Source: Nocardioides dongkuii
GTDB lineage: Bacteria; Actinomycetota; Actinomycetes; Propionibacteriales; Nocardioidaceae
Direction of reading: 5' to 3'
Assembly (NCBI RefSeq): GCF_014127485.1
Contig: NZ_CP059903.1
Coordinates: 248,001-312,000 of the forward strand
Length of the DNA stretch: 64,000 nt
Part shown: one piece after another, positions 8,618 to 16,508 of the stretch
Layout of the letters: every line of letters begins with the position of its first letter
Position numbering within the stretch: the first letter of the stretch is position 1
Program-made: the position numbers and the translations under genes
The notes under the pieces: generated by a model
The model's database searches: none
The model's input: the letters and a program-made list of their open reading frames with translations, nothing else
Told to the model about the DNA's origin: nothing

Positions 8618-9423
8618 CACTCCACCTCCCCGAGCGCGGCGTAGGTGCGGCTGATGGCGCTGACCCGGTCCCGGGCGGGCCGGCCGCGGGCCGACAGCAC
8701 GGCGTCGGCGAGCACGCTGACCAGGCTCATCGCCGCGGCGTAGCTGTCGAAGGCCAGGCCGCCCTGGACCGGGCACTCCAGCCACACGCCGGCCCGGCGG
8801 GCCAGCGGCAGGGCGGTCGGGTCGGCGACCAGCACGACGTCCGCGCCGGTCGCGCAGGCGGCGTCGAGGAACTCCGCGAAGCCCTGGGGTCGGCGCCGGA
8901 ACCCGACGACGACCACGGCGTCGCCGGGCCCGAGGTCGGCGAGCTCCTCGCCCAGGACCTGGCCGGGCAGCGGCGCGAGGGTCACCCCCGCCCGGGCCTG
9001 CACCAGCTGCTGGCGCAGGTGCAGGGCGACCGGGTGGCTGTTGCGCCAGCCGACCACCAGCAGCCGGCCGGCTCCGGCGAGCAGGAGCGCGGCGTCCCGG
9101 AGCGCCGCCTGGGAGACGGTGCGCGCGATCGCCTCGCCCTCGACGGCGACGTGCACGGCGAGGTCGGGGCTGCCGTCCACCCGGCGGGGCTCGCCCGCCG
9201 TGCGCAGCGCCCGCAGGTGCTCGCGCACCTCGTCGAAGTCGGCGAAGCCCAGGCTGCGGAACAGCCGGCTCATGGTCGCCTTGCTGACGCCGGCGAGCGT
9301 GGCGAGCTCGGCGGCGCGGTACGTCGCGAGGTCGTCGAGGTGCTCCAGCAGGGTGGCCGCCGCCTTCTGCTCCTGGGGCGACAGGTCGCCGTGCGCATGC
9401 GCGATCCGCTCGTCGATCCTCAC
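8617..9423 (-). CDS. MurR/RpiR-family transcriptional regulator
   Basis: Likely the local regulator of purine breakdown; 268 residues. The N-terminal 75 residues form an RpiR-type helix-turn-helix (LATLAGVSKATMSRLFRSLG). Residues about 125-250 form a SIS (sugar isomerase) domain with the ligand loop LLVVGWRNSHPVALHL and the GDAVVVVGFRRRP segment. The GTG at 9423 overlaps the allantoate amidohydrolase stop (GTGA). RpiR proteins usually sense phosphosugars, but members of this family sit inside ureide and purine operons (for example AllR/PucR analogues are of other families), so a purine intermediate as ligand is an inference. Encoded in the middle of the operon, it would be autoregulated. Confidence 0.87.
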   Translation of the reverse strand: MRIDERIAHAHGDLSPQEQKAAATLLEHLDDLATYRAAELATLAGVSKATMSRLFRSLGFADFDEVREHLRALRTAGEPRRVDGSPDLAVHVAVEGEAIARTVSQAALRDAALLLAGAGRLLVVGWRNSHPVALHLRQQLVQARAGVTLAPLPGQVLGEELADLGPGDAVVVVGFRRRPQGFAEFLDAACATGADVVLVADPTALPLARRAGVWLECPVQGGLAFDSYAAAMSLVSVLADAVLSARGRPARDRVSAISRTYAALGEVE

Positions 9424-10679
9424 GCCGCGCCCCCCGCCGCCCGGGCGTCGACGTCGCGGGCCACGGCCAGCACGGCCTGCTCGAGCGCGGCGATGCCGCG
9501 CGCGACGTCGATCTCGCGGACGTCCTCCGCCGGGTGGTGGCTGATCCCGTCGTGGCAGCGCAGGAAGAGCATGCCGACGTCGGTCACGGCGGCGAGCGCC
9601 ATCGCGTCGTGACCCGCCCGGCTCCACAGGCCCGGCGGCGACGGCTGGCCGGTGCTGCGGATCCCGTCGACCACCGCGCGCTGCAGCCAGGGGGCGCACG
9701 GGGCCGCCGGGGCGGAGTGCGTCTCGACCACCTCCAGCCGGAGGCCGCGGTCGGTGCAGAGGCCGACGGCGGCGGCCTGCATCCGCTCCCACATGGCGTC
9801 GCGCACCGCGTCGTTCGCCGCGCGCAGGTCGAGGGTGAGGTCGACCCGGCCCGGCACCACGTTCACCGCGCCCGGCGAGACCTCCAGCCGCCCGACCGTC
9901 GCGATGCAGCCGTGGTCGCCGGTGGCGCGGGCGAGCCGCTCGATGGCGGTCACCACCTCGCTGGCGCCGACGAGCGCGTCCCGCCGCCGGGAGTACGGCG
10001 TCCCGCCCGCGTGCCGGGCCTCGCCGAGCACGGTCAGGTGGAACCGGCGCGCGCCGGCGATGGTCGTGACGTAGCCGAGGGAGGCGTCGGCGGCCTCCAG
10101 GTGCGGCCCCTGCTCGATGTGCGCCTCGAGGTAGCCGACGAGCTCCTCGGGCCGCCGGGCCGCCCCGCCGACCCGGTCCGGGTCCAGCCCGAAGTCGCGG
10201 AACGCCTGCGCCAGGGTGGTGCCGTCGCGGTCCCGCAGCGCCCACCAGGCGTCGTCCCAGGTGCCGGCCAGCGCCCGGCTGCCGAGCAGCGCGGTGCCGA
10301 ACCGGGCGCCCTCCTCGTCGCCGAAGCCGACCACCTCCAGCGCGAACGGGAGGCCGGCGGTGTCCCGGAGGCGCTCGACGACGGCGAGGGCCATGACCAC
10401 GCCGAGCGGGCCGTCGTACCGCCCGGCGTCGGGGACGGTGTCCAGGTGCGATCCGAGCAGCAGCGCCGGCAGCCCGGGGGTGCGGCCCTCCCGCCGGCCG
10501 CACTGGTTGCCCGCCCCGTCCTGCCACGGCCGCAGGCCGGCCTCCTGCATCCAGTCGGCGACCAGCGCGTTGGCGCGGGCGTGCTCGGGGGTGAGGTGCA
10601 CCCGCTCGAGCGCGTCCGGCCGGCTGCTGAGCGTCGCGAGCTCGGCGCAGCGGGCGAGCGCCCGGGCCTCGGCGCTCAC
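9420..10679 (-). CDS. allC: Allantoate amidohydrolase (M20 family)
   Basis: Hydrolyses allantoate to ureidoglycine, CO2 and ammonia; a dimeric metallo-amidohydrolase of the M20/AllC-UAH-beta-ureidopropionase family, 419 residues. Metal and catalytic positions visible are GSHLDTVPDAGRYDG (His, Asp), FGDEEGARF (Glu-Glu), EAHIEQGPHLE (His) and CHDGISHHPAE (C-terminal His). The dimerisation/substrate segment is ARHAGGTPYSRRRDAL. N-carbamoyl-amino-acid hydrolases share these motifs, but the place between pucG and the XDH genes makes allantoate the likely substrate. GTG start at 10679 overlaps pucG by 4 bp. PucG needs the ureidoglycine this enzyme releases, so their coupling is functional as well as genetic. 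Confidence 0.88.
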   Translation of the reverse strand: MSAEARALARCAELATLSSRPDALERVHLTPEHARANALVADWMQEAGLRPWQDGAGNQCGRREGRTPGLPALLLGSHLDTVPDAGRYDGPLGVVMALAVVERLRDTAGLPFALEVVGFGDEEGARFGTALLGSRALAGTWDDAWWALRDRDGTTLAQAFRDFGLDPDRVGGAARRPEELVGYLEAHIEQGPHLEAADASLGYVTTIAGARRFHLTVLGEARHAGGTPYSRRRDALVGASEVVTAIERLARATGDHGCIATVGRLEVSPGAVNVVPGRVDLTLDLRAANDAVRDAMWERMQAAAVGLCTDRGLRLEVVETHSAPAAPCAPWLQRAVVDGIRSTGQPSPPGLWSRAGHDAMALAAVTDVGMLFLRCHDGISHHPAEDVREIDVARGIAALEQAVLAVARDVDARAAGGAA

Positions 10680-11890
10680 GCGTAGACCTCGCGCGCGGCG
10701 CCGACCCCGCCGCCGGCGGTCAGGGGTACGCCGGCCGCGCGCAGCACCTGCTCGAGCGCGGCCAGGGTGGTGAGGACCGCGTCGCGGCGGGCGTTGTGGC
10801 CCATCGTCCCGATCCGCCAGACCCTGCCGTGCAGGGGGCCGAAGGAGGTGCCGATCTCGATGCCGTAGTCCTCCAGCAGGGCCGCCCGGGCCCGGTCGCC
10901 GTCGACGCCGTCGGGGATCTCGACCGCGACCACGTTGTGCATCTTGTGGGCGACGTCGCCGAAGACCGCGAGCCCGAGCCCGCGGACCCCCTCGAGCATC
11001 GCCCGCCCGTGCCGCTCGTGGCGTGCCACGGCCTCGTCCAGGCCCTCGTCGACGAGCAGCCGGGCGCACTCGCGGGCGCCGTACAGCATCGTGGTGGCCT
11101 CGGTGTGGTGGTTGAGGCGGCGCGGCCCCCAGTAGTCCATGACCTGCGCGAGGTCGAGGTAGTTGCTGGCGATCCGGGTGCCGCGGCCCTGCTCGCCGTC
11201 CGCCCGGATACCGGCCTCGACGTGCTTGCGGGCGTCCACCACGGCGACCGCGCGCGGGGAGAGCGTGATCGGCGCGCTGCCCGACGGCCCGCCGAGGCAC
11301 TTCTGCAGCCCGGCCGTCACGACGTCGAGGCCCCAGGCGTCGGTCTCCAGCAGGTTCCCGCCGAGCGAGGCCGTGGCGTCGACGTAGAGCAGGGCGTCGT
11401 GGCGCCGGCAGATCTCGCCGAGGTCAGCGAGCGGCTGGCACATCGTGGTGGAGGTGTCGCCCTGCACCGTGGCCACGAGCTTGGGCCGCACCGCGGCGAC
11501 CGCCGCCTCGAGCTGCTCCGGCGCGAACACCTCGCCCCACGGCACCTCGACGGTGTGCACCTCGGCCCCGCACCGCTCGGCGATCTCGACCAGCAGGTGC
11601 CCGAACCGCCCGAGCACCGGCACCAGCACCCGGTCGCCGGGCTCGAGCAGCGAGACCAGCGCGGCCTCGATGCCGGCGCGGGACGTGCCGTCGACCAGGA
11701 GGGTCTGCTCGTTGCGGGTGCGGAACACCTCGCGGTAGAGCGCCATCGTCTCGGTCATGTACGCCGTCATCGCGGGGTCGTACTGCCCGACCAGCTGGGC
11801 CGACATCGCCCGCAGGACGCGGGGGTCGGCGTTGACCGGCCCCGGCCCCATCAGCAGCCGCGGCGGCGGGTCGACCTGGGCGGTCCTCAT
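10676..11890 (-). CDS. pucG: (S)-ureidoglycine-glyoxylate aminotransferase
   Basis: PLP enzyme that transfers the amino group of ureidoglycine to glyoxylate, giving oxalurate and glycine; 404 residues. The protein is strikingly like B. subtilis PucG along its length: GPGPVNADPRVLRAMS, QLVGQYDPA (the Gln is typical of PucG rather than alanine-glyoxylate transaminase), DGTSRAGIEAALVSLLEPGD, GRFGHLLVEIAERCGA and RRLNHHTEATTMLYGARE. The PLP lysine lies in TAGLQKCLGGPSG. ATG at 11890 overlaps allantoinase by 4 bp. No ureidoglycine aminohydrolase (AllE) gene is in the operon, so the PucG branch is the only visible outlet for ureidoglycine, and it predicts that oxalurate must be handled. Confidence 0.93.
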   Translation of the reverse strand: MRTAQVDPPPRLLMGPGPVNADPRVLRAMSAQLVGQYDPAMTAYMTETMALYREVFRTRNEQTLLVDGTSRAGIEAALVSLLEPGDRVLVPVLGRFGHLLVEIAERCGAEVHTVEVPWGEVFAPEQLEAAVAAVRPKLVATVQGDTSTTMCQPLADLGEICRRHDALLYVDATASLGGNLLETDAWGLDVVTAGLQKCLGGPSGSAPITLSPRAVAVVDARKHVEAGIRADGEQGRGTRIASNYLDLAQVMDYWGPRRLNHHTEATTMLYGARECARLLVDEGLDEAVARHERHGRAMLEGVRGLGLAVFGDVAHKMHNVVAVEIPDGVDGDRARAALLEDYGIEIGTSFGPLHGRVWRIGTMGHNARRDAVLTTLAALEQVLRAAGVPLTAGGGVGAAREVYA

Positions 11891-13215
11891 CGGTCCCTCG
11901 CGATCGTCCGGCCCCAGCCGTGGTCGGCCTCGAGCCGGCCGCGCAGGAGGGTGTGGGTGACCCGGCCGGCGAGCCGGAGCCCGTCGTACGCCGTCACCGG
12001 GTTGCGGTGGGCGAGCGCCGCGGCGTCCACCGCGGTCACCGCCGCGGGGTCGTGGACGACGAGGTCGGCGTCGGCGCCGACGGCGATCCGGCCCTTGGCG
12101 TGGAGCCCGACGAGGTCGGCGGTGCCGGTGGCCATCCACCGGGCGACGTGCTCGATGCCGACGCCGCGGGCGGCCGCCTCGGCCGCGACGGCGGTGAAGC
12201 CGACCTGCAGGCCGGAGACGCCGCCCCAGGCCTGCTGGAGGTCGCCGCCGCCGCGGGTCTTCTCCTCGACCGTGGCGGGGGAGTGGTCGGAGACGACGAC
12301 GTCGATGACGCCGGCGAGCAGCGCCTGCCAGAGCTCGTCGCGGTTGCCGGCGTCGCGGATCGGCGGGCAGCACTTGAACTGCGGCGCGGCGTCGGGGATG
12401 GAGCCCGCGTCCAGGCACAGGTAGTGCGGGCAGGTCTCGACCGTGACCGGGAGGCCCTCGGCCCGGGCGTCGGCGAGCAGGTCGAGCGCCCGCGCGCTGG
12501 AGAGGTGCAGGACGTGCACCCGCGCGCCGGTCGCGCGGGCCCCGTCGAGGACGCGGCGGATCGCGGCGGTTTCCGCCTCGTCGGGCCGGGAGAGGAGGAA
12601 GTCGGCGTACGCCGGGCTCGGCGGGTGCGGGGCGGCCTCCAGCACGCCGGGGTCCTCGGCGTGGACGACGAGCAGGGCGTCCAGCCGCTCCACCTCGGCG
12701 AGCGCGGCCGCGAACCCGGCGTCGTCGAGCGGCGGGAACTCCTCGACCCCCGACGGCGAGAGGAAGCACTTGAAGCCCAGGACGCCCGCCTCGTGCAGCG
12801 GCTCGAGGTCGGCGAGGTTCCCCGGCACGGCCCCGCCCCAGAACGCGACGTCGACGGCGAGCTGCCCGTCGGCCGCCTCCTGCTTGGCGCGCAGCCCGGC
12901 CACCGTGGTGGTGGGCGGCACGGAGTTGAGCGGCATGTCGACGAGCGTCGTGACGCCGCCGAGGTGCGCGGCGCGGGTGCCGGTCGCGAACCCCTCCCAG
13001 TGCGTGCGGCCGGGCTCGTTGACGTGCACGTGGGTGTCCACCACCCCGGGCAGGACGCACGAGCCGTCCGGCACCTCGAGCACCCGCCCCTCGAGGGGGT
13101 GGTCGAGCGGATGGACGCCGGTGATCCGGCCCTCGGCGACCGTGACGGTGGCGGGCCGCAGCGTCCCGTCGACCAGCACCCGCTGGGCGCGCACCGCCGC
13201 GACCGCGCCGGTCAC
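11887..13215 (-). CDS. allB: Allantoinase
   Basis: Cyclic amidohydrolase opening the allantoin ring to allantoate; 442 residues, usual for AllB. Binuclear zinc motifs are VDTHVHVNEPGRTHWEGF (HxH), the bridging Lys in LGFKCFLS, His in VVHAED, His in LHLSSA and Asp in VVSDHSPAT. The TCPHYL segment is typical of AllB/hydantoinase-type enzymes. The GTG start at 13215 overlaps the uricase stop as GTGA. Dihydropyrimidinase and dihydroorotase are family relatives, but the NEPGRTHWEGF motif plus neighbours favour allantoinase. Confidence 0.93.
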   Translation of the reverse strand: MTGAVAAVRAQRVLVDGTLRPATVTVAEGRITGVHPLDHPLEGRVLEVPDGSCVLPGVVDTHVHVNEPGRTHWEGFATGTRAAHLGGVTTLVDMPLNSVPPTTTVAGLRAKQEAADGQLAVDVAFWGGAVPGNLADLEPLHEAGVLGFKCFLSPSGVEEFPPLDDAGFAAALAEVERLDALLVVHAEDPGVLEAAPHPPSPAYADFLLSRPDEAETAAIRRVLDGARATGARVHVLHLSSARALDLLADARAEGLPVTVETCPHYLCLDAGSIPDAAPQFKCCPPIRDAGNRDELWQALLAGVIDVVVSDHSPATVEEKTRGGGDLQQAWGGVSGLQVGFTAVAAEAAARGVGIEHVARWMATGTADLVGLHAKGRIAVGADADLVVHDPAAVTAVDAAALAHRNPVTAYDGLRLAGRVTHTLLRGRLEADHGWGRTIARDR

Positions 13216-14132
13216 GCGAACCCCGCCACGGTCGCCCAGGCCCGCGGCTCGCGGGCGTCGCCCTCGCGCTCGACGGTCGCCTGGATCAGCCCGTAGGGAC
13301 GGTCCGCGGCGAGGAACACCTCGCCCGGGTTGTCCAGCCCGAACGGCGCCAGGTCGACCAGGAAGTGGTGCTTGTTGGGACAGGACAGCCGGACCTCGGC
13401 GATCCCGGGGAAGGCCTCCAGGACCGCCCGGCCCATCGCGAAGATGGTCTGCTGCAGGGCGAGGGAGTGCAGGTCCGCGAAGGTGGCGAGCAGCAGGTCG
13501 CGCACCGCGGCGTACGTCGCGTCGAAGTCGTCCGGGAGCGCGGCGTACCGCCACCAGGCTGTGACCTCGGTGGCCAGGATCCGGTCGTCGGTCTCCGGGA
13601 GGGTCGTGTAGCGGTCGCGGGGGAAGCCGTGGAACTCCGATCCGGTCGACTTCAGCACCGTGCAGTCCTTGAGCCCGCTGACGACGAAGACCTCGTCGCC
13701 GTCGCGCTGCACCACGGTCGTGCGGGTCTCGCGGCCGGGGCGCACGAAGGAGTGGTCGTGCGGGGCGCCGTCGACGACGATCCGGTCCCAGGCGTGCTGC
13801 TCGGCCTCCCAGCGGCCGCCGCTGACCCACGGGAAGCCGTCGACGAAGTGGTCGGCCAGCCGCAGCAGGAAGGCCTCGGGCGCGCCGACGCCGTGCTCGC
13901 GGGCGAAGGCGTAGACGGTGTTCTTCTGGGTGTCGGTGGCCACCACCTGGCTGTTGTCGCCGTCGGTGTGGCACGCAGCGAAGTCGCCGCGCAGCTGCGA
14001 GGTGACGGTCAGGTCGGTGATCCGGTGCCTTCCCGTGGTCGAGGCTGTCGAGACCCCTCGGTCGACCCGGACCAGGCGGCACTCCGCCTTGCCGTACTGG
14101 TTCTCGCCGAGGACGACGTCGCCGCGCGCCAT
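13212..14132 (-). CDS. Urate oxidase (uricase) with a short repeat-derived insertion
   Basis: Cofactor-free oxidase converting urate and O2 to 5-hydroxyisourate and H2O2; 306 residues as two T-fold domains. Recognisable uricase motifs are LGENQYGKAE (catalytic Lys), ATDTQKNTVYAFAREHG (the Thr-Lys-Asn active-site segment), LKDCTVLKSTGSEFHGF (Phe stacking on urate), and LSCPNKHHFLVDL near the C-terminus. Between RLVRVDR and HRITDLTV there are about nine extra residues, GVSTASTTG. They are encoded by a GGTCTCGAC...CTCGACCAC palindromic repeat (14035-14055) that has been accommodated in frame. This is a surface beta-hairpin region in known uricases, so activity may be retained (inference). ATG at 14132 overlaps the uraH stop by one base. 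Confidence 0.93.
   Translation of the reverse strand: MARGDVVLGENQYGKAECRLVRVDRGVSTASTTGRHRITDLTVTSQLRGDFAACHTDGDNSQVVATDTQKNTVYAFAREHGVGAPEAFLLRLADHFVDGFPWVSGGRWEAEQHAWDRIVVDGAPHDHSFVRPGRETRTTVVQRDGDEVFVVSGLKDCTVLKSTGSEFHGFPRDRYTTLPETDDRILATEVTAWWRYAALPDDFDATYAAVRDLLLATFADLHSLALQQTIFAMGRAVLEAFPGIAEVRLSCPNKHHFLVDLAPFGLDNPGEVFLAADRPYGLIQATVEREGDAREPRAWATVAGFA
14035..14055. repeat. Short dispersed palindromic element inside uricase
   Basis: The plus strand reads GTGGTCGAG then GCT then GTCGAGACC. Both ends match the outer ends of the larger element at 59928-59983 in the rhamnose operon. Inside uricase it is in frame and adds about nine residues at the point where homologues run directly from RVxR to HxI. 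Confidence 0.65.
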
Positions 14133-14428
14133 CAGCTGCCCTTGTACGTCGTGTAGGCGAACGGGCTGAGCAGCAGCGCCACGTGGTGGTGCGGCTCGGT
14201 CGCGTCGACGGTGAAGTCGACGCGGACCACGGGGTGGAAGGCGGTGGCCGTGGCGAACGTCAGCGCGTGGTGCCCGCCGGGGAGGTCGGTGTCGAAGCGC
14301 GCCCGACCGTCGGCGTCGGTGACGCCGCGCGCCAGCTCGGCGCCGGCACCGTCGGCGAGGACGACCTCGATCCCGGCCGCCGGGGCGCCGGCGGCGGCGT
14401 CGAGGACGTGGGTGGACAGGGTGGTCAC
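14132..14428 (-). CDS. uraH: 5-hydroxyisourate hydrolase
   Basis: Transthyretin-like enzyme hydrolysing 5-hydroxyisourate to OHCU; 98 residues, slightly shorter than the usual 105-115. The N-terminal signature LSTHVLDAAAG (catalytic His), the central ARFDTDLPGGHHAL, HPVVRVDFTV with HHHVALLLSPFAYTTY, and the C-terminal tetrapeptide YKGS (family YRGS) are all present. GTG at 14428 overlaps uraD as GTGA and the stop overlaps uricase. Order uraD-uraH-uricase is a compact urate-to-allantoin module. Confidence 0.93.
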   Translation of the reverse strand: MTTLSTHVLDAAAGAPAAGIEVVLADGAGAELARGVTDADGRARFDTDLPGGHHALTFATATAFHPVVRVDFTVDATEPHHHVALLLSPFAYTTYKGS

Positions 14429-14916
14429 GCGAAGAGCCCCCTCAGCCGCAGCGCGGCGATCTCGGCGAGCTCGCCGCGGGTGACCCCGAGCTCGGTGGTC
14501 GGGTCGTTCCCGAGGCGCTGCTCGAGCCGGGCGAGCACCTCCTCGGCGCTGCGTCCGGCGGCCCGGATGAGGAACACCCGCCCGAACCGCTCCTCGTACG
14601 CCGCGTTGCCGGCCGCGATCCGCTGTTGCAGGTCCGCCTCGGTCGAGACGCCGGACTGCTCGCGCGCCGACATGGCGGCGCTCGCGCCGGTGCCGGCGTG
14701 CCGCTCGCCGATCCGCGGGTGGTCGGCCAGGGCCAGCTCGACCTCGTCGTCGGTCCACGCCGCCGCCAGCCGCTCGGCGTGCGCGACCAGGGCGTCGACG
14801 TCGGGGTAGGGCCGGCCGGCGACGAGCGCGTCGACCCAGGACGGGATGTCGGCGCAGGGCCGGACCAGGTCGGCCGCCGCGGCCTGGTCCATCGCGTTGA
14901 GCTGCTCGATCCGCAC
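14425..14916 (-). CDS. uraD: OHCU decarboxylase
   Basis: Decarboxylates 2-oxo-4-hydroxy-4-carboxy-5-ureidoimidazoline to (S)-allantoin; 163 residues. The catalytic His sits in LADHPRIGE, with the REQSGV and FGRVFLIRAAGRS segments that line the active site. Two GTG codons are possible: 14922 would leave no space after the GGAAGGAG ribosome site (14922-14929), whereas GTG at 14916 gives a 5-nt spacer and is preferred. It is separated from the upstream amidase gene by about 75 bp containing a GlnR-like box, so a second promoter may start here and drive the rest of the purine operon. Confidence 0.9.
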   Translation of the reverse strand: MRIEQLNAMDQAAAADLVRPCADIPSWVDALVAGRPYPDVDALVAHAERLAAAWTDDEVELALADHPRIGERHAGTGASAAMSAREQSGVSTEADLQQRIAAGNAAYEERFGRVFLIRAAGRSAEEVLARLEQRLGNDPTTELGVTRGELAEIAALRLRGLFA

Positions 14917-14978
14917 GTCCACTCCTTCCGGGAGCGGTTGAAACTGTCATTGCCGGATGTCGGCGGATCGAAACCGGG

Positions 14979-14994
14979 ATTTCGGTGGCGTTAC
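14979..14994 (-). promoter_or_regulatory. GlnR-like box upstream of uraD
   Basis: On the minus strand the sequence is GTAAC-GCCACC-GAAAT, one base off the GTnAC-N6-GaAAC GlnR pattern with exact spacing. It lies 62-78 bp upstream of the chosen uraD start, pointing toward uraD, and overlaps the last codons of the amidase gene. Confidence 0.5.
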
Positions 14995-16508
14995 GGTCGC
15001 GGCGCCTGCGTTTCAGCCGCGAGCCGGAGCAGGTCCTGGTCGCGCCCGGCGGCCGCGACCAGGCAGGCGCCGGCGGGCAGCCCGCCCGCCTGCACCGGCA
15101 TGGTGACGGCGGGGAGCCCCGCGAGCCCGGCCAGGCAGGTGAGGCGCAGCGTGGCCTCGCGGGTCGCCGCGACGTCGTCACCGACGCGCGGCGCCACCGA
15201 GGACGCCGCGGGGAGCAGCAGCACCCGTCTCCCGACCAACGACCGCACCGCGGCCCGCGCCCCGCGCGCGACGGCCCGGGCCGCGTCGGCCTGCCCGTCG
15301 GTGACCGTGCGGGCGTGCTCGAACCGGCCGCGCACGTCGGGTCCGAGCACGTCCAGCCGGCCCTCGAGCCAGGCGCCGTGCGACTGCCAGGCCTCCCAGG
15401 CCTGCACGGTCCGGAACGCGTCCAGCCAGCGGTCCAGGTCGCCGAGCGGCCACTGCTCCACGGTGGCCCGGCGGCCGCCCGGGACCGCCGTGCGGACCGC
15501 GGCCGCGACCGCCGGCTCGGCCAGGCGGAGCAGCTGGGGGACCAGCACGACCTCGTCGGTGCCGGCCCGGTCCTCGTCGGCCGGGGGCAGCAGCACCTCG
15601 CCGACGGCGGCGAGCGTCGCGGCGTCCCGGGCCAGCCACCCGACCGCGTCGTACGACGGCGCGAGCGGCACCAGCCCGTCGACCGGCACCGCGCTGTGGG
15701 TGGTCCGGATCCCGAAGAGCCCCTGGTACGCCGCCGGCACCCGGATCGAGCCGCCGGTGTCGGTGCCGAGCCCGATCGTCGCGTGCCCGAGGGACACCGC
15801 CGTCGCGGAACCGGAGGACGAGCCGCCGGGGAGCCGGTACGGCGCGCGCGGGTTCGGCGGGGTGCCCGTGTGGTGGTTGGCGCCGGCCAGCGACCAGGCG
15901 AGCTCGTCGGTGCGGGCGATCCCGCGGACGTCGGCCCCGGCCTCGAGCAGCCGGGCCACCGCGTGCGCGTGCTCGCCGGCGGTCGGCGAGGTGGCCAGCC
16001 AGGCGGGGTTGCCGGCCCCGGTGCGGTGGCCGGCGACGGCGTACAGGTCCTTGACGGCGACGCTCTGCCCGGCGAGCGGGCCGTCGCCGCTCCCGGGGAC
16101 GAGCGGGTCGCCGACGACCCGCCAGACGCGGGTGTCGAGCGCGGGGGCGGGGACGGAGACGTGGGCGGCGGTGACCTGCCAGCCGTCCGGGCCGCGGGCC
16201 CACAGCTGGGTCTGCTGGCCGCGGCCGCCGCGCTCGAGCTCGGTGACGGCGACGACGAGCGCGTGGTCCTCGTCGATGGTCTGCACGTGGGTCTGCACCA
16301 GGCGCCGCCGGGGGGCGCCGCCGCGGCTCCCGCGGAACGCGCTGATCGCCTCGTGGCCGACCAGCAGGCCCTGGGCGTCGCCGCGCAGGGTGGTCGGGCC
16401 GGGGGCGAAGAGCCGGTCCAGGGCCGGGACGTCGTCCTCCATCAGCGCGCGCTCGTAGTCCCGGAACGCCTCGACGAGACCGGCGGGGACGGGAGTCGGG
16501 GCGCTCAC
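14991..16508 (-). CDS. AtzH/HpxZ-like domain fused to AtzE/HpxY-type amidase
   Basis: Amidase-signature hydrolase of 505 residues with an extra N-terminal domain. Residues 1 to about 120 look like an AtzH/SnoaL-like (DUF3225, HpxZ-type) fold: LVEAFRDYERALMEDD, TTLRGDAQGLLVGHEAISAF, then QTIDEDHALVVAVTELER. From about residue 145 comes the amidase-signature domain: catalytic Lys in SVAVKDLYAVAG, the GGSSSGSA loop, and the cis-Ser/nucleophile region GLGTDTGGSIRVPAAYQG. In Klebsiella the hpxWXYZ oxalurate genes encode these two families as separate proteins. Here they are fused and lie in the same operon as pucG, which makes oxalurate. Oxalurate hydrolysis is therefore the leading hypothesis; another carbamoyl or biuret-like amide is possible. 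GTG at 16508 overlaps the upstream gene by 4 bp. Confidence 0.85.
   Translation of the reverse strand: MSAPTPVPAGLVEAFRDYERALMEDDVPALDRLFAPGPTTLRGDAQGLLVGHEAISAFRGSRGGAPRRRLVQTHVQTIDEDHALVVAVTELERGGRGQQTQLWARGPDGWQVTAAHVSVPAPALDTRVWRVVGDPLVPGSGDGPLAGQSVAVKDLYAVAGHRTGAGNPAWLATSPTAGEHAHAVARLLEAGADVRGIARTDELAWSLAGANHHTGTPPNPRAPYRLPGGSSSGSATAVSLGHATIGLGTDTGGSIRVPAAYQGLFGIRTTHSAVPVDGLVPLAPSYDAVGWLARDAATLAAVGEVLLPPADEDRAGTDEVVLVPQLLRLAEPAVAAAVRTAVPGGRRATVEQWPLGDLDRWLDAFRTVQAWEAWQSHGAWLEGRLDVLGPDVRGRFEHARTVTDGQADAARAVARGARAAVRSLVGRRVLLLPAASSVAPRVGDDVAATREATLRLTCLAGLAGLPAVTMPVQAGGLPAGACLVAAAGRDQDLLRLAAETQAPRP

Noticed and set aside
5214-8654. Long plus-strand open frame opposite the xanthine dehydrogenase genes
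   Set aside because: Shadow frame; the minus strand carries conserved FeS, Mo and FAD motifs in order.
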